In this document: positions 1 through 7,396 of the stretch, one piece after another | Numbering within the stretch: the first letter of the stretch is position 1 | Layout of the letters: every line of letters begins with the position of its first letter | NCBI GenBank assembly: GCA_018432645.1 | Contig: JAHDSP010000091.1 | Coordinates: 1-14,021, forward strand | Length of the DNA stretch: 14,021 bases | DNA from: Bacteroidales bacterium | GTDB taxonomy: Bacteria; Bacteroidota; Bacteroidia; Bacteroidales; DTU049 | Direction: 5' to 3' | Notes under the pieces: generated by a model | What the model was told of the DNA's origin: nothing | The model's database searches: none | Seen by the model: the letters and a program-made list of their open reading frames with translations, nothing else | Translations under genes and position numbers: made by a program

Positions 1-1
1 A

Positions 2-217
2 GTTGAGGGCAAAATAAGTGATTTTAAGACGTGGTTGAGTAGATTCCACGGAGTGGCTACGAAGTACTTGCAGAGCTACCTTATGTGGTTCGTAATAATG
101 AATAAGTATTTAAAAGAGTTGATAGAACCTGACATTGGAAGACTGCTTAACTTGTCATCGCACGATAGATGGGCGTGGGACAAGTATAGAGAGATAGTTA
201 GTCAAAGGTATGAATAA
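2..217 (+). CDS. IS1595-like transposase, C-terminal end (5' part outside window)
   Basis: The reading frame is open from the left edge and ends at TAA 215-217, giving the last 71 residues of a protein. The segment FKTWLSRFHGVATKYLQSYL, followed by MWFV and a DIGRLLNL stretch, matches what I know of the C-terminal end of IS1595/ISXO2-type DDE transposases, where a G-V-x-x-K-Y-L-x-x-Y-L-x-W motif closes the catalytic domain. The catalytic residues themselves would lie upstream, outside the window. The TTG at 35 is an internal codon and not a start. Base composition is visibly richer in G and C than the housekeeping genes to the right, consistent with a mobile element. A C/T-rich tract at 245-270 may be near the element's end. 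A related but diverged tail sits at 13800-14021 on the other strand. Family assignment is from motif memory only; whether the full gene is intact cannot be judged here. Confidence 0.8.
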   Translation, partial: VEGKISDFKTWLSRFHGVATKYLQSYLMWFVIMNKYLKELIEPDIGRLLNLSSHDRWAWDKYREIVSQRYE

Positions 218-408
218 CATATTGTAAAGTATAACAAAAATTTACTACCCACCTCCTCCTTTCTCCTCTTTAATTTCAAGTTTACCTCAATCCTTAATAA
301 TATCAATTTTTAAATAATTTTTTTGAAATATGCGTTTAGATAATAAAGTCTTTTTTAACATTTTGTATTAAAAGAATGCCTTTACAATAAATATTAAGCT
401 CTAGCAAA

Positions 409-515
409 TCCGCATTGGGAAATGATTTGCAATAAAACAAGCAAGCCGCGTAGGGCAATAAGAAATCTTGTAGGGGTTTAAAATTTTAAACCCCTCAAAT
501 CATTTCCCCAGCGGA
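409..515. repeat. Nested inverted-repeat element
   Basis: The outer arms TCCGC (409-413) and GCGGA (511-515) are complementary. Inside them GGGAAATGATTTG (417-429) pairs exactly with CAAATCATTTCCC (496-508), a 13-bp stem. Directly against the right arm, 472-495 is a perfect 24-base palindrome whose half-site is AGGGGTTTAAAA. The 430-471 arm is unpaired by eye and contains a GCCGCG patch unusually GC-rich for this neighbourhood. The whole resembles a MITE-like or REP-like dispersed non-coding repeat, or a structured RNA. No second copy is in this window, so the repeat status is inference; the complementarity is read directly. Confidence 0.75.
472..495. repeat. Perfect 24-base palindrome
   Basis: The half-site AGGGGTTTAAAA is followed immediately by its exact reverse complement. 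As RNA it would fold to a strong hairpin with four G-C pairs at the base; as DNA it could be a two-fold protein-binding site. It abuts the right arm of the larger inverted repeat without a spacer, so the two stems could stack. Confidence 0.85.
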
Positions 516-516
516 G

Positions 517-563
517 ACTTTTCTTTTGTTACTTTTCTTTGTGTAGTTGATAAAGAAAAGTAA
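517..563. repeat. Hairpin with duplicated left arm
   Basis: TTACTTTTCTTT (529-540) pairs exactly with AAAGAAAAGTAA (552-563) across an 11-base loop, a 12-bp stem. The 10-mer ACTTTTCTTT also occurs at 517-526, so the right arm can pair with either copy. The right arm is not followed by a T-run, so it is not a classic terminator. It lies two bases after the 409-515 element and may be part of the same repeat unit. Confidence 0.7.
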
Positions 564-613
564 ATTAACTAGAAATTCATTTAAAATCAATTATATTTAT
601 TAGAAATCTAGTC

Positions 614-636
614 ATTACTGAGAATGAACCAGTAAT
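614..636. repeat. Small stem-loop downstream of gldA
   Basis: ATTACTG (614-620) and CAGTAAT (630-636) form a 7-bp stem with a 9-base loop. It lies about 120 bases beyond the gldA stop codon in the gldA direction and has no T-run after it, so a terminator role is possible but unsupported. Confidence 0.4.
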
Positions 637-752
637 AATTTAGTTATTAATTAAGCGATTAATTCAATGAAACAATTTATAATTCATTAAACAAAAGTTT
701 TTGTTGAATTTTTTTGTCTAGTAAAGTGATATGACAATGTATAAAATAAAAA

Positions 753-1655
753 CTATTGTGTTAGATGATGAAAAACATCTTCTACATTTAGTTTATCAAT
801 CTTTAATTCTAATATTTTTAATTTGTTTTTTATAGCTCTTTCAAAAATTTGTTCATTCACTTTAGCATCATTCTCTGCTAATATTTCATATGAATTGTTG
901 GGCAAAGCCTGATAAGATATTACACCGATAAGTGAATTGAAAAAGTTGGTGTCTGCTCTCTTATCAAATCTAACTTCTATTTTTATTTGATTAGCTTGAT
1001 AAATGCCTATATCTTTTGTAGGAGAATCTGCGACTATTTTGCCATTATTTAGGATTATCACTCTATCGCACATATATTCTACCTCTTGCATAATATGAGT
1101 CGAAAGCAACACAGTTTTTTTCTTCCCCAGAGTTTTTATCAAATCGCGTATTTCTATTATTTGATTAGGATCTAAGCCAGAAGTGGGTTCATCGAGAATA
1201 AGGATGGGTGGATCGTGCAGCATCACTTTAGCTAATCCTACGCGTTGTTTATAACCTTTTGATAATTGATTTATTTTTTTGTTAATTTCATTTTGCAAAC
1301 CTACCATCTCTATGACCTCATCAATTCTTTGTTTTTTATTAGCAATTTTATATATATTTGCCACAAAATTTAAGAATTCTTTAATGTACATTGACAAGTA
1401 TAGGGGATTATGTTCGGGTAGGTAGCCTATATTTTTCTGAATTTTTTTAATATCATTTCTAATATCTATGCCCATCAATTCTGCTCTACCTTCTGTAGGT
1501 GGCATATAACCTGTTAGAATTCTAAGAAGAGTGGTTTTGCCAGCTCCATTAGGTCCTAGAATACCAACTATGGTACGATCTTTAATCTCAAAAGATACTT
1601 TATCTAGTGCTTTTTGTTTACCATAAAGCTTTGTAATATCTTGTGTTATTATCAT
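753..1655 (-). CDS. gldA: GldA-type ABC transporter ATP-binding protein
   Basis: This 300-residue protein is the cytoplasmic ATPase of an ABC transporter of the gliding-motility-associated GldA type. Walker A GPNGAGKT is at 34-41, the signature LSKGY at 131-135, Walker B ILILDEP at 151-157, the D-loop SGLD at 159-162 and the switch histidine at 187 (STHIMQE). The segment IGYLPEHNPLYLSMY (about 76-90), with glutamate where many ABC proteins have the Q-loop glutamine, is characteristic of GldA as I know it. The roughly 90-residue C-terminal extension ending VEDVFHHLTQ also fits GldA. In gliding Flavobacterium GldA works with the membrane proteins GldF and GldG; neither gene is in this window. 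Homologues are widespread in non-gliding Bacteroidota, so motility should not be assumed. ATG at 1653-1655 follows a minus-strand TAnnTTTG element by about 26 bases. Confidence 0.88.
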   Translation of the reverse strand: MIITQDITKLYGKQKALDKVSFEIKDRTIVGILGPNGAGKTTLLRILTGYMPPTEGRAELMGIDIRNDIKKIQKNIGYLPEHNPLYLSMYIKEFLNFVANIYKIANKKQRIDEVIEMVGLQNEINKKINQLSKGYKQRVGLAKVMLHDPPILILDEPTSGLDPNQIIEIRDLIKTLGKKKTVLLSTHIMQEVEYMCDRVIILNNGKIVADSPTKDIGIYQANQIKIEVRFDKRADTNFFNSLIGVISYQALPNNSYEILAENDAKVNEQIFERAIKNKLKILELKIDKLNVEDVFHHLTQ

Positions 1656-1681
1656 ATTTTTATTACAATTATTTATAATTG

Positions 1682-1689
1682 CAAAATTA
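1682..1689 (-). promoter_or_regulatory. Bacteroidota -7 element upstream of gldA
   Basis: On the minus strand the sequence reads TAATTTTG, an exact fit to the Bacteroidota -7 consensus TAnnTTTG. Transcription would start around 1677, giving gldA a leader of about 22 bases. No clear -33 TTG is present at the usual distance. Confidence 0.55.
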
Positions 1690-1736
1690 AGAATATTTCC
1701 ATTAAGATTAAATTAATTCATTTAAAAAATAATTTT

Positions 1737-1744
1737 TATCTTTG
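1737..1744 (+). promoter_or_regulatory. Bacteroidota -7 element upstream of tRNA-Cys
   Basis: TATCTTTG fits TAnnTTTG and ends 11 bases before the mature tRNA 5' end, so the primary transcript would have only a few bases of leader for RNase P to remove. No -33 TTG is obvious. Confidence 0.6.
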
Positions 1745-1755
1745 CAAAAATAATT

Positions 1756-1826
1756 GGTCTCATGGCCGAGTGGCTAGGCAACGGTCTGCAAAACCGTGTA
1801 CAGCGGTTCGAATCCGCTTGAGACCT
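1756..1826 (+). tRNA. tRNA-Cys (GCA anticodon)
   Basis: A full cloverleaf can be drawn. The acceptor stem GGTCTCA (1756-1762) pairs with TGAGACC (1819-1825). The anticodon stem ACGGT/ACCGT flanks the loop CTGCAAA (1786-1792), whose anticodon GCA at 1788-1790 reads cysteine codons. The T arm AGCGG/CCGCT encloses the canonical TTCGAAT loop (1807-1813). The discriminator base 1826 is T (U73), the known identity base of tRNA-Cys. CCA is not encoded: the bases that follow are CTT. The gene lies between divergent gldA and hisS and has its own -7 element. Confidence 0.97.
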
Positions 1827-1883
1827 CTTTTATTTCTTTGTTTTGTTATTATTTTATTCCTTTTAAAAACATTTAATTTTTTT

Positions 1884-1891
1884 TAACTTTG
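1884..1891 (+). promoter_or_regulatory. Bacteroidota -7 element just before hisS
   Basis: TAACTTTG matches TAnnTTTG and ends only 8 bases before the hisS ATG at 1900. If it is used, transcription starts about 3-6 bases before the start codon, making the hisS mRNA nearly leaderless. No -33 TTG is seen at the normal spacing, so activity is inferred from the -7 match and position only. Confidence 0.55.
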
Positions 1892-1899
1892 CATAAAAA

Positions 1900-3279
1900 A
1901 TGCCTATTATAAAACCAACTATTCCTAGTGGGACAAGAGATTTTAGACCTGATCAGACTAAAAAACGTAATTTTATTTTTGATACACTAAAAAAAATCTT
2001 TGAATTACATAATTTTTTACCAATAGAAACACCAGCAATGGAAAACTTAACAACTTTGTTAGGGAAATATGGTGATGAAGGCGATAAACTTATTTATAGA
2101 ATTATAAATTCTGGTGATTTTCTAAAAGATATACCTGATGTGCTATGGCACACCAAAGATACTAAAAAATGGATGGAGTATCTATGTGATAAAGGACTTA
2201 GGTATGATCTTACTGTTCCATTAGCTAGATATGTTGTAATGCATAGAAATGAAATTAATTTTCCTTTTAAAAGATACCAAATTCAACCAGTATGGCGAGC
2301 AGATAGACCTCAAAAAGGAAGATATCGTGAATTCTATCAATGTGATGTAGATATTATCGCAACTGACTCTCTACTTGCTGAAATAGAACTAATATCTCTT
2401 GTAGATGAGGCTTTCACAGAGCTGCAAGTAAAGACTATTACAAAAATAAATAATAGAAAAATATTGCAAGGTATAGCTAATTGGTTAAACCTAAATGATA
2501 CTGAATTTATAAATTTTACTACTATTTTAGATAAATTAGATAAAATAGGATTAGATGGTGTTTTAGAATTATTTAAAAATAATGCTTGGGATGATGAAAA
2601 AATTTCAAAACTTAAAAATTTAATAAATTTTAGCTCAAGTAATAATGATTGGGTAGAAATAATTAATTATTTAGATTCAATATTTATAAATAATGATATA
2701 GGCAAGGCTGGGCTTAATGAATTAAAATTTATATTTGATAATTTAAGTTTTTTAGAACTTCAAAATAATCAAATTTTAGATATTACACTTGCTAGGGGAT
2801 TAAATTATTATACAGGTACTATCTTTGAAGTTGTTTGTGATGAGGTATCACTCGGTAGTATATGTGGCGGTGGCAGATATGATAATCTGACAGCTCTTTT
2901 TGGTCTAGATAATGTATCAGGTGTTGGAATTTCTTTTGGTGCAGAACGCATTTATGATATTATGGAAAAATTAAATAAATTCCCCGAAAATATAATCAAT
3001 GATAATAAAATATTGATAATAAATTTTGGTGAAAATTATCTCAGCTATTGTTTATCAATATTATCAAATTTAAGAAAAGCAAATTTGAAAGCAGATTTAT
3101 ATCCTGATGATGCAAAACTAAAGAAACAATTTAATTATGCTGATGCATTAAATTACAAATATGTGATTATCGTAGGTGAGGATGAGATAGCTAATGATGA
3201 GGTATCTATTAAAAATATGATTAGTGGAGAACAAGTTAAAATTTCGAAAAATAATATAATTTTGTATTTAAAAAATTAA
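1900..3279 (+). CDS. hisS: Histidyl-tRNA synthetase
   Basis: This class II aminoacyl-tRNA synthetase attaches histidine to tRNA-His in the cytoplasm. Visible hallmarks in order are the N-terminal SGTRDF (10-15), motif 2 around VWRADRPQKGRYREFYQCD (131-149), the histidine-binding LARGLNYYTGTIFE (297-310), GGGRYDNL (323-330), and motif 3 GVGISFGAERIYD (341-353). The region from about 368 to 459 is the anticodon-binding domain. At 459 residues it is slightly longer than the common bacterial size. The start MPIIKPTIPSGTRDF leaves the usual short stretch before GTRDF. A TAnnTTTG element ends 8 bases before the ATG and there is no Shine-Dalgarno sequence. The phosphofructokinase gene follows after 5 bases, so the two are very likely co-transcribed. 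Confidence 0.97.
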   Translation: MPIIKPTIPSGTRDFRPDQTKKRNFIFDTLKKIFELHNFLPIETPAMENLTTLLGKYGDEGDKLIYRIINSGDFLKDIPDVLWHTKDTKKWMEYLCDKGLRYDLTVPLARYVVMHRNEINFPFKRYQIQPVWRADRPQKGRYREFYQCDVDIIATDSLLAEIELISLVDEAFTELQVKTITKINNRKILQGIANWLNLNDTEFINFTTILDKLDKIGLDGVLELFKNNAWDDEKISKLKNLINFSSSNNDWVEIINYLDSIFINNDIGKAGLNELKFIFDNLSFLELQNNQILDITLARGLNYYTGTIFEVVCDEVSLGSICGGGRYDNLTALFGLDNVSGVGISFGAERIYDIMEKLNKFPENIINDNKILIINFGENYLSYCLSILSNLRKANLKADLYPDDAKLKKQFNYADALNYKYVIIVGEDEIANDEVSIKNMISGEQVKISKNNIILYLKN

Positions 3280-3284
3280 TATTT

Positions 3285-4511
3285 ATGGAAAAAAGATTTT
3301 TAGAAGGTAAAACAGTAGGTATATTGACAGGTGGTGGTGATACGCCAGCTGTCAATTCGTCAATAGAGCAGATACGTAATCATGTATCTATACTTGGAGC
3401 CAAGGTATATGGCATTAGAAAAGGTTGGAAAGGATTATTAGGTGAAGGAGATATTGTAGATCTGACTAATCAGCCTTTTGATGGTAAATGTGGTGGCTCT
3501 GCATTGAAATCTAGTCGTACTAATCCTTTTCCTTCTAAAAAAAATCCAGAAAACCGCGTAGATCAAGTACTCACCAATTTAGATCGCTATGGTATAGACA
3601 TTTTAGTAACTATTGGTGGTGATGATACTAATGGTGCAGCTAAAAAATTATGGGAGCAAGAGAGAATTCCTGTTATTGGTTTTCCTAAAACTATTGATAA
3701 CGATTTACGCACCACAACTATTCATGGGTATAAAGGTAAAGACATAGAAGTGTGTCTCTGTCCGGGTTTCCCTTCTGCAGCTAATTCTGTCGTTGAGTTT
3801 ACTCAAAAAATTCGTACTACTGCATCTTCTCATAACAGAATAATGGTACTAGAAGTTATGGGACGTCATGCTGGATGGCTTACGGGCACATCATCTTATG
3901 GTTTTGCAGATATGGCTTTGATTCCAGAATTTGAGATTACTAAAGAAAGAAAAGAAAGATTTTTTGAAAAAGTAAAAGAAAAATATCAAGAAAATAATTA
4001 TTTGATTATAGCAGTATCAGAAGGTACTCGTTGGTATAATGATCAAACTGGCCAAGTCGAGGAAGTATATGCTAGCACTGAAACTGATGAATATGGTCAT
4101 CCACGTTTAGGTGGCATTAGTGGCATCATTGCTAATGAGATCTCTCAAAAACTAAAAATTGATGCTAGAGCACAAATAATTGGTTATTACGCTCGTAGTG
4201 GTAAATGCTACGACTATGACAGAAAACTTACAGTAGCATTAGCAGACAAGGTTTTAGACCTTTTACTGAGAGAAGATTATGGCAAAATGCCTGTACTTAA
4301 AAGAATTGAAAGCTTCCCTTATATAGAAGAGTATAATACTACGGCTATTGATATGGGCAATATAGGTAATTTACCTCTACCTTTAGATTATTATAATCCA
4401 GATGAATTTGAAATTTCGGAACCTTACTATGACTTTCTATATCATATTCTAGGCCCTATTGAAAAATATGAATTCAAATACAAGTATCCTAAAGTTTACC
4501 CTATTAAATAA
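3285..4511 (+). CDS. pfp: 6-phosphofructokinase, probably pyrophosphate-dependent
   Basis: This 408-residue cytoplasmic enzyme phosphorylates fructose 6-phosphate at C1 in glycolysis. The phosphoryl-donor loop reads GGGDTPAVNS (16-25). The next donor-site motif is GGDDT (111-115), where ATP-using enzymes carry GGDGS, and the catalytic segment is PKTIDND (134-140), where ATP enzymes have G before TIDND. The second Asp of GGDD and the Lys of PKTIDND are the established signs of pyrophosphate dependence, which would make the step reversible. MGRHAGW (192-198) and SEG (245-247) form the sugar-phosphate site. It starts 5 bases after hisS with no Shine-Dalgarno sequence. Donor specificity is inferred from residues. 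Confidence 0.93.
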   Translation: MEKRFLEGKTVGILTGGGDTPAVNSSIEQIRNHVSILGAKVYGIRKGWKGLLGEGDIVDLTNQPFDGKCGGSALKSSRTNPFPSKKNPENRVDQVLTNLDRYGIDILVTIGGDDTNGAAKKLWEQERIPVIGFPKTIDNDLRTTTIHGYKGKDIEVCLCPGFPSAANSVVEFTQKIRTTASSHNRIMVLEVMGRHAGWLTGTSSYGFADMALIPEFEITKERKERFFEKVKEKYQENNYLIIAVSEGTRWYNDQTGQVEEVYASTETDEYGHPRLGGISGIIANEISQKLKIDARAQIIGYYARSGKCYDYDRKLTVALADKVLDLLLREDYGKMPVLKRIESFPYIEEYNTTAIDMGNIGNLPLPLDYYNPDEFEISEPYYDFLYHILGPIEKYEFKYKYPKVYPIK

Positions 4512-4538
4512 AATTTAGAATTTTTGTTTTAAATTTTA
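4509..4538. terminator. Possible weak AT-only hairpin between convergent genes
   Basis: TAAAATTTA (4509-4517), which includes the phosphofructokinase stop codon, pairs with TAAATTTTA (4530-4538) across a 12-base T-rich loop. It lies between the converging pfp and OmpA-family genes and could act in both directions, but it has no G-C pairs and no clean T-run. Confidence 0.25.
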
Positions 4539-4606
4539 CTAATTTCAAGTAATTAATGCAACTTTTATCTCAATCAAATAAAAATTATTGTTTTACAATG
4601 TTATAT

Positions 4607-5608
4607 TTAATCGGTATTTAGGATTTTTAAAAGTTCGTCCATATTAGGAGTAAGGATAATCTCTGTACGTCTATTTTTTTGTCTAGCTTCAGCAGTTTTT
4701 GCAGGATCTACAGGTACAAATTCTCCTCTTCCAGCAGCAGTTATTCTAGCAGGATCTATTTTAGCTTTTTGTAATAATATTTTTACGACAGCTGTGGCTC
4801 TCATTACACTAAGGTCCCAATTATCTTTTATTTCTCCACGTCCTTTATATGGCACATCATCAGTGTGTCCTTCTACTAAAATACTAATATCTGGATTAGC
4901 TTCTAAAACTTTTGCTAATTGAGCGAGTGCTTCTTCGCCCCTTTTATCTACTGCCCAGCTACCTGATGGGAACATTAAGCTCTCTTCTAGAGAAACATAT
5001 ATTCTATCATTTTTCATTACTACATTTAATCCTTTATTTTCGAAATTAAACAAGGCAGAAGATATTTTGTTTTTTAAATCTTTTAGTGTGCTATCTCTAC
5101 GTGCTAACATATTTTCCAGTTCAATAATTCGCTTTTCTTTTTCTCCAAGTTCTTGTTCTAATTTATCCAAAGTTTGTTTTTTGCTATTTAACTCCTGTTC
5201 TAATTTTAACAATTGTGCTTCTTTAGCTTCTAATTGTTCTTTAGTCATTGATAGCTCACTGCTAATTTTTTGAGTTTCGTTCACATTTGTTTGCAATAAT
5301 TCTTTATTTTTCTTATCTAATATTTCGTAAAGTTGCAAAAGTTTATCATATTCTGTAGTTAGTTTCCTATATGCTATTCCAGAGTTTAATGTATCACGTT
5401 TTAAATAATTAATTTCTTTTTCTAATTCAGCTATTTTTGCTTCGAGTTCTTTATTTTTATTTTCAATATTTGAATAATTTTGTTGAATTTGTTGTAAATC
5501 TGATTCTAAGATCTGTCGTTTAGCTTTTTCATCTTCATATTGTCTGGCTGGCACACAGCTAAAGACAATAATACTCAAAACTATTATAATTAAAATATTC
5601 CTTTTCAT
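4607..5608 (-). CDS. OmpA/MotB-domain lipoprotein with long coiled coil
   Basis: This 333-residue protein is probably a cell-envelope lipoprotein that binds peptidoglycan. A signal peptide with a hydrophobic core at 5-15 ends at the lipobox VFSC, so Cys18 is the likely lipidated residue. Residues about 30-185 form a long heptad-like, Glu/Lys/Leu/Gln-rich coiled coil. The C-terminal third (about 195-320) is an OmpA-like domain with EGHTDDVP (246-253), NWDLSVMRA (263-271), GRGE (293-296) and NRRTEI (312-317), the residues that contact the diaminopimelate peptide in this family. It most resembles the OmpA/MotB-C lipoproteins common in Bacteroidota; a flagellar role is not implied. A TAnnTTTG element lies 13 bases before the ATG. 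Neighbouring genes give no further clue. Confidence 0.9.
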   Translation of the reverse strand: MKRNILIIIVLSIIVFSCVPARQYEDEKAKRQILESDLQQIQQNYSNIENKNKELEAKIAELEKEINYLKRDTLNSGIAYRKLTTEYDKLLQLYEILDKKNKELLQTNVNETQKISSELSMTKEQLEAKEAQLLKLEQELNSKKQTLDKLEQELGEKEKRIIELENMLARRDSTLKDLKNKISSALFNFENKGLNVVMKNDRIYVSLEESLMFPSGSWAVDKRGEEALAQLAKVLEANPDISILVEGHTDDVPYKGRGEIKDNWDLSVMRATAVVKILLQKAKIDPARITAAGRGEFVPVDPAKTAEARQKNRRTEIILTPNMDELLKILNTD

Positions 5609-5621
5609 AATTAATTTTTTA

Positions 5622-5629
5622 CAAAATTA
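5622..5629 (-). promoter_or_regulatory. Bacteroidota -7 element upstream of the OmpA-family gene
   Basis: The minus strand reads TAATTTTG, an exact TAnnTTTG match, 13 bases before the ATG at 5608. The predicted leader is about 9 bases. No -33 TTG is evident. Confidence 0.55.
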
Positions 5630-5841
5630 AATGAAAAATATAAAATGTTTACGAATTATTTAAAAAATTAGTATACACAAAAATATCCTAATAAAATCAT
5701 TTATTTATAGTTATAAATTCAAATATTGATACAAATAGTAAAACATGCATCTATATTAGAGCAAATATATTTAGCAAAATTTTTTTGAAATAGAGCCAAT
5801 GTTTATCATATAAAAGATAAAATTATTTAAACTTTAAATTC

Positions 5842-5871
5842 TTGTTAATTAAACTATAAATTATAATTTTG
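5842..5871 (+). promoter_or_regulatory. Bacteroidota promoter of proS (-33 TTG, -7 TAATTTTG)
   Basis: TTG at 5842-5844 and TAATTTTG at 5864-5871 are separated by 19 bases, matching both boxes and spacing of the Bacteroidota housekeeping sigma promoter. This is the only site in the window with both elements clear. Transcription would start near 5876, leaving proS a leader of about 20 bases without a Shine-Dalgarno sequence. Confidence 0.7.
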
Positions 5872-5896
5872 CAAAATATTTAATTAAAATACTGAT

Positions 5897-7369
5897 ATGA
5901 AAAAAGCTATAACACCTAGAAATGAAGACTATTCTCAATGGTATTTAGATATTATAGAGCATGCAAATTTAGCAGAAAATTCAGTTGTGCGAGGTTGTAT
6001 GGTGATAAAACCTTATGGATTTACTTTATGGGAAAACATACAATCTGCTCTAGACAAAATGTTTAAAGATACGGGACATACTAATGCATATTTCCCTATA
6101 TTCATTCCTAAATCATTTTTTAGTCGAGAAGCAGAGCATGTAGAGGGCTTTGCTAGTGAATGTGCTATAGTAACTCATTACAGATTAAAGAAAGATCCTA
6201 ATTCACGTGGACTGATAGTAGATGAAGCTGCTAAATTAGAAGAAGAGTTAGTGGTACGTCCTACCTCGGAGACAATAATTTGGAGTACATATAAAAATTG
6301 GATTCAGTCATATCGAGATTTACCATTACTAATCAATCAATGGGCAAATGTAGTAAGATGGGAGATGCGTACTAGATTATTCCTGCGAACAACTGAATTT
6401 CTATGGCAAGAAGGACATACCGCTCATGCTACTAAGCAAGAAGCTATAGAAGAAGCTGAACGTATGCTAAATATTTATGCAAAATTTGCTGAAGATTACA
6501 TGGCTATACCAGTAATAAAAGGTGTTAAAACTGCTAATGAACGCTTTGCAGGTGCAGAAGAAACCTATTGTATAGAAGCTATGATGCAAGATGGTAAAGC
6601 TCTACAAGCTGGAACTAGTCATTTTTTAGGACAAAATTTTGCAAAAGCTTTTGATGTGAAATTCCTTAATCGTAATAATGAACTAGAATATGTGTGGGCT
6701 ACAAGCTGGGGAGTCTCTACTAGATTAATAGGAGCTATTATAATGACTCATAGCGATGACAAAGGACTAGTATTGCCACCACGATTAGCTCCTACTCAAG
6801 TAATTTTAATTCCTATTTTTAAAACTGAGGAAGAAAAATCATTAGTCTTAGAAAAATTAAATAATATCAAAAACCAATTATTAAATAGTGGCATTAGAGT
6901 GAAACTGGATGATAGTGATTATAACTCGCCAGGGTGGAAATTTGCAGAATGGGAAATGCGCGGAGTACCTCTCAGACTAGCTCTAGGCCCTAAGGATTTA
7001 GCTAATAACACTATAGAATATGCTCGTCGTGATACTGGTGAAAAACAAAGCTTATCCCAGGAAAATATTGTTGAAAATGTTAAAAATTATCTTGAAAACA
7101 TTCAACAAAATCTATATAATACAGCACTTGACTTTAGAGAATCTCACACTTTTTATGCTGACAATTGGGATGAATTTGTAGAAAAAATCGAAAATGGCAA
7201 TTTCGTGTGGGCGCATTGGGATGGTACTACCGAAACAGAATTAAAAATCAAAGAACTTACTAAAGCTACTATCAGACTAATACCATTAGATATAAAATCT
7301 GAAAATGGAACTTGCATACTTACAGGTAATCCATCTAAACATAGAGTCCTTTTTGCCCGAGCTTATTAG
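5897..7369 (+). CDS. proS: Prolyl-tRNA synthetase, archaeal/eukaryotic-type
   Basis: This class II synthetase (490 residues) attaches proline to tRNA-Pro in the cytoplasm. VRPTSET (120-126), the motif 2 region [20 protein letters not shown] (153-172) and motif 3 around [16 protein letters not shown] (272-287) are present. [11 protein letters not shown] (240-250) is the conserved proline-site segment. There is no inserted editing domain between motifs 2 and 3, and the protein ends with the family's C-terminal Tyr (HRVLFARAY). That makes it the short archaeal/eukaryotic-type ProRS usual in Bacteroidota. In the C-terminal domain only one cysteine (473) is left in the region where zinc-binding relatives carry a cysteine set, so zinc is probably not bound. 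It has its own two-box promoter. Confidence 0.96.
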   Translation: MKKAITPRNEDYSQWYLDIIEHANLAENSVVRGCMVIKPYGFTLWENIQSALDKMFKDTGHTNAYFPIFIPKSFFSREAEHVEGFASECAIVTHYRLKKDPNSRGLIVDEAAKLEEELVVRPTSETIIWSTYKNWIQSYRDLPLLINQWANVVRWEMRTRLFLRTTEFLWQEGHTAHATKQEAIEEAERMLNIYAKFAEDYMAIPVIKGVKTANERFAGAEETYCIEAMMQDGKALQAGTSHFLGQNFAKAFDVKFLNRNNELEYVWATSWGVSTRLIGAIIMTHSDDKGLVLPPRLAPTQVILIPIFKTEEEKSLVLEKLNNIKNQLLNSGIRVKLDDSDYNSPGWKFAEWEMRGVPLRLALGPKDLANNTIEYARRDTGEKQSLSQENIVENVKNYLENIQQNLYNTALDFRESHTFYADNWDEFVEKIENGNFVWAHWDGTTETELKIKELTKATIRLIPLDIKSENGTCILTGNPSKHRVLFARAY

Positions 7370-7396
7370 ATGGGTACAAAATTAGAGTGGGAAAGT

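Larger units (their letters stand above)
218..752. other. Gene-free interval with nested hairpins
   Basis: These 535 bases hold no convincing protein gene. From left to right they contain the likely end of the left insertion sequence (C/T-rich tract at about 245-270), a compact inverted-repeat element (409-515), a hairpin with alternative left arms (517-563), a smaller stem-loop (614-636) and AT-rich filler up to the stop of gldA. A small plus-strand open frame starting at 737 enters the gldA tail and is treated as a finding, not a gene. Confidence 0.7.

Noticed and set aside
409..515. CRISPR array or attachment site
   Set aside because: There is no series of regularly spaced direct repeats and no integrase or cas gene nearby; the structure is inverted, not direct, repetition.
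1614..1886. Plus-strand open frame of 90 codons
   Set aside because: It spans the divergent gldA/tRNA promoter region and contains the entire tRNA-Cys gene, and its translation has no recognisable domain.
1827..1899. T-box or other riboswitch before hisS
   Set aside because: Only about 73 AT-rich bases lie between the tRNA and hisS, and the likely transcription start is within a few bases of the ATG, leaving no room for a leader RNA.
5067..5273. Plus-strand open frame inside the OmpA-family gene
   Set aside because: It is antisense to the coiled-coil coding region; the Ser/Phe/Leu-rich product is what reversed Glu/Lys codons give.
5630..5841. Hidden gene or pseudogene between the OmpA-family gene and proS
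   Set aside because: The interval is AT-rich, interrupted by stops in all frames I checked by eye, and shows no residual protein motif; it looks like a divergent promoter region.
7370..7396. Terminator between proS and the antiporter
   Set aside because: The 27 bases between the converging stops contain no convincing stem-loop or T-run.
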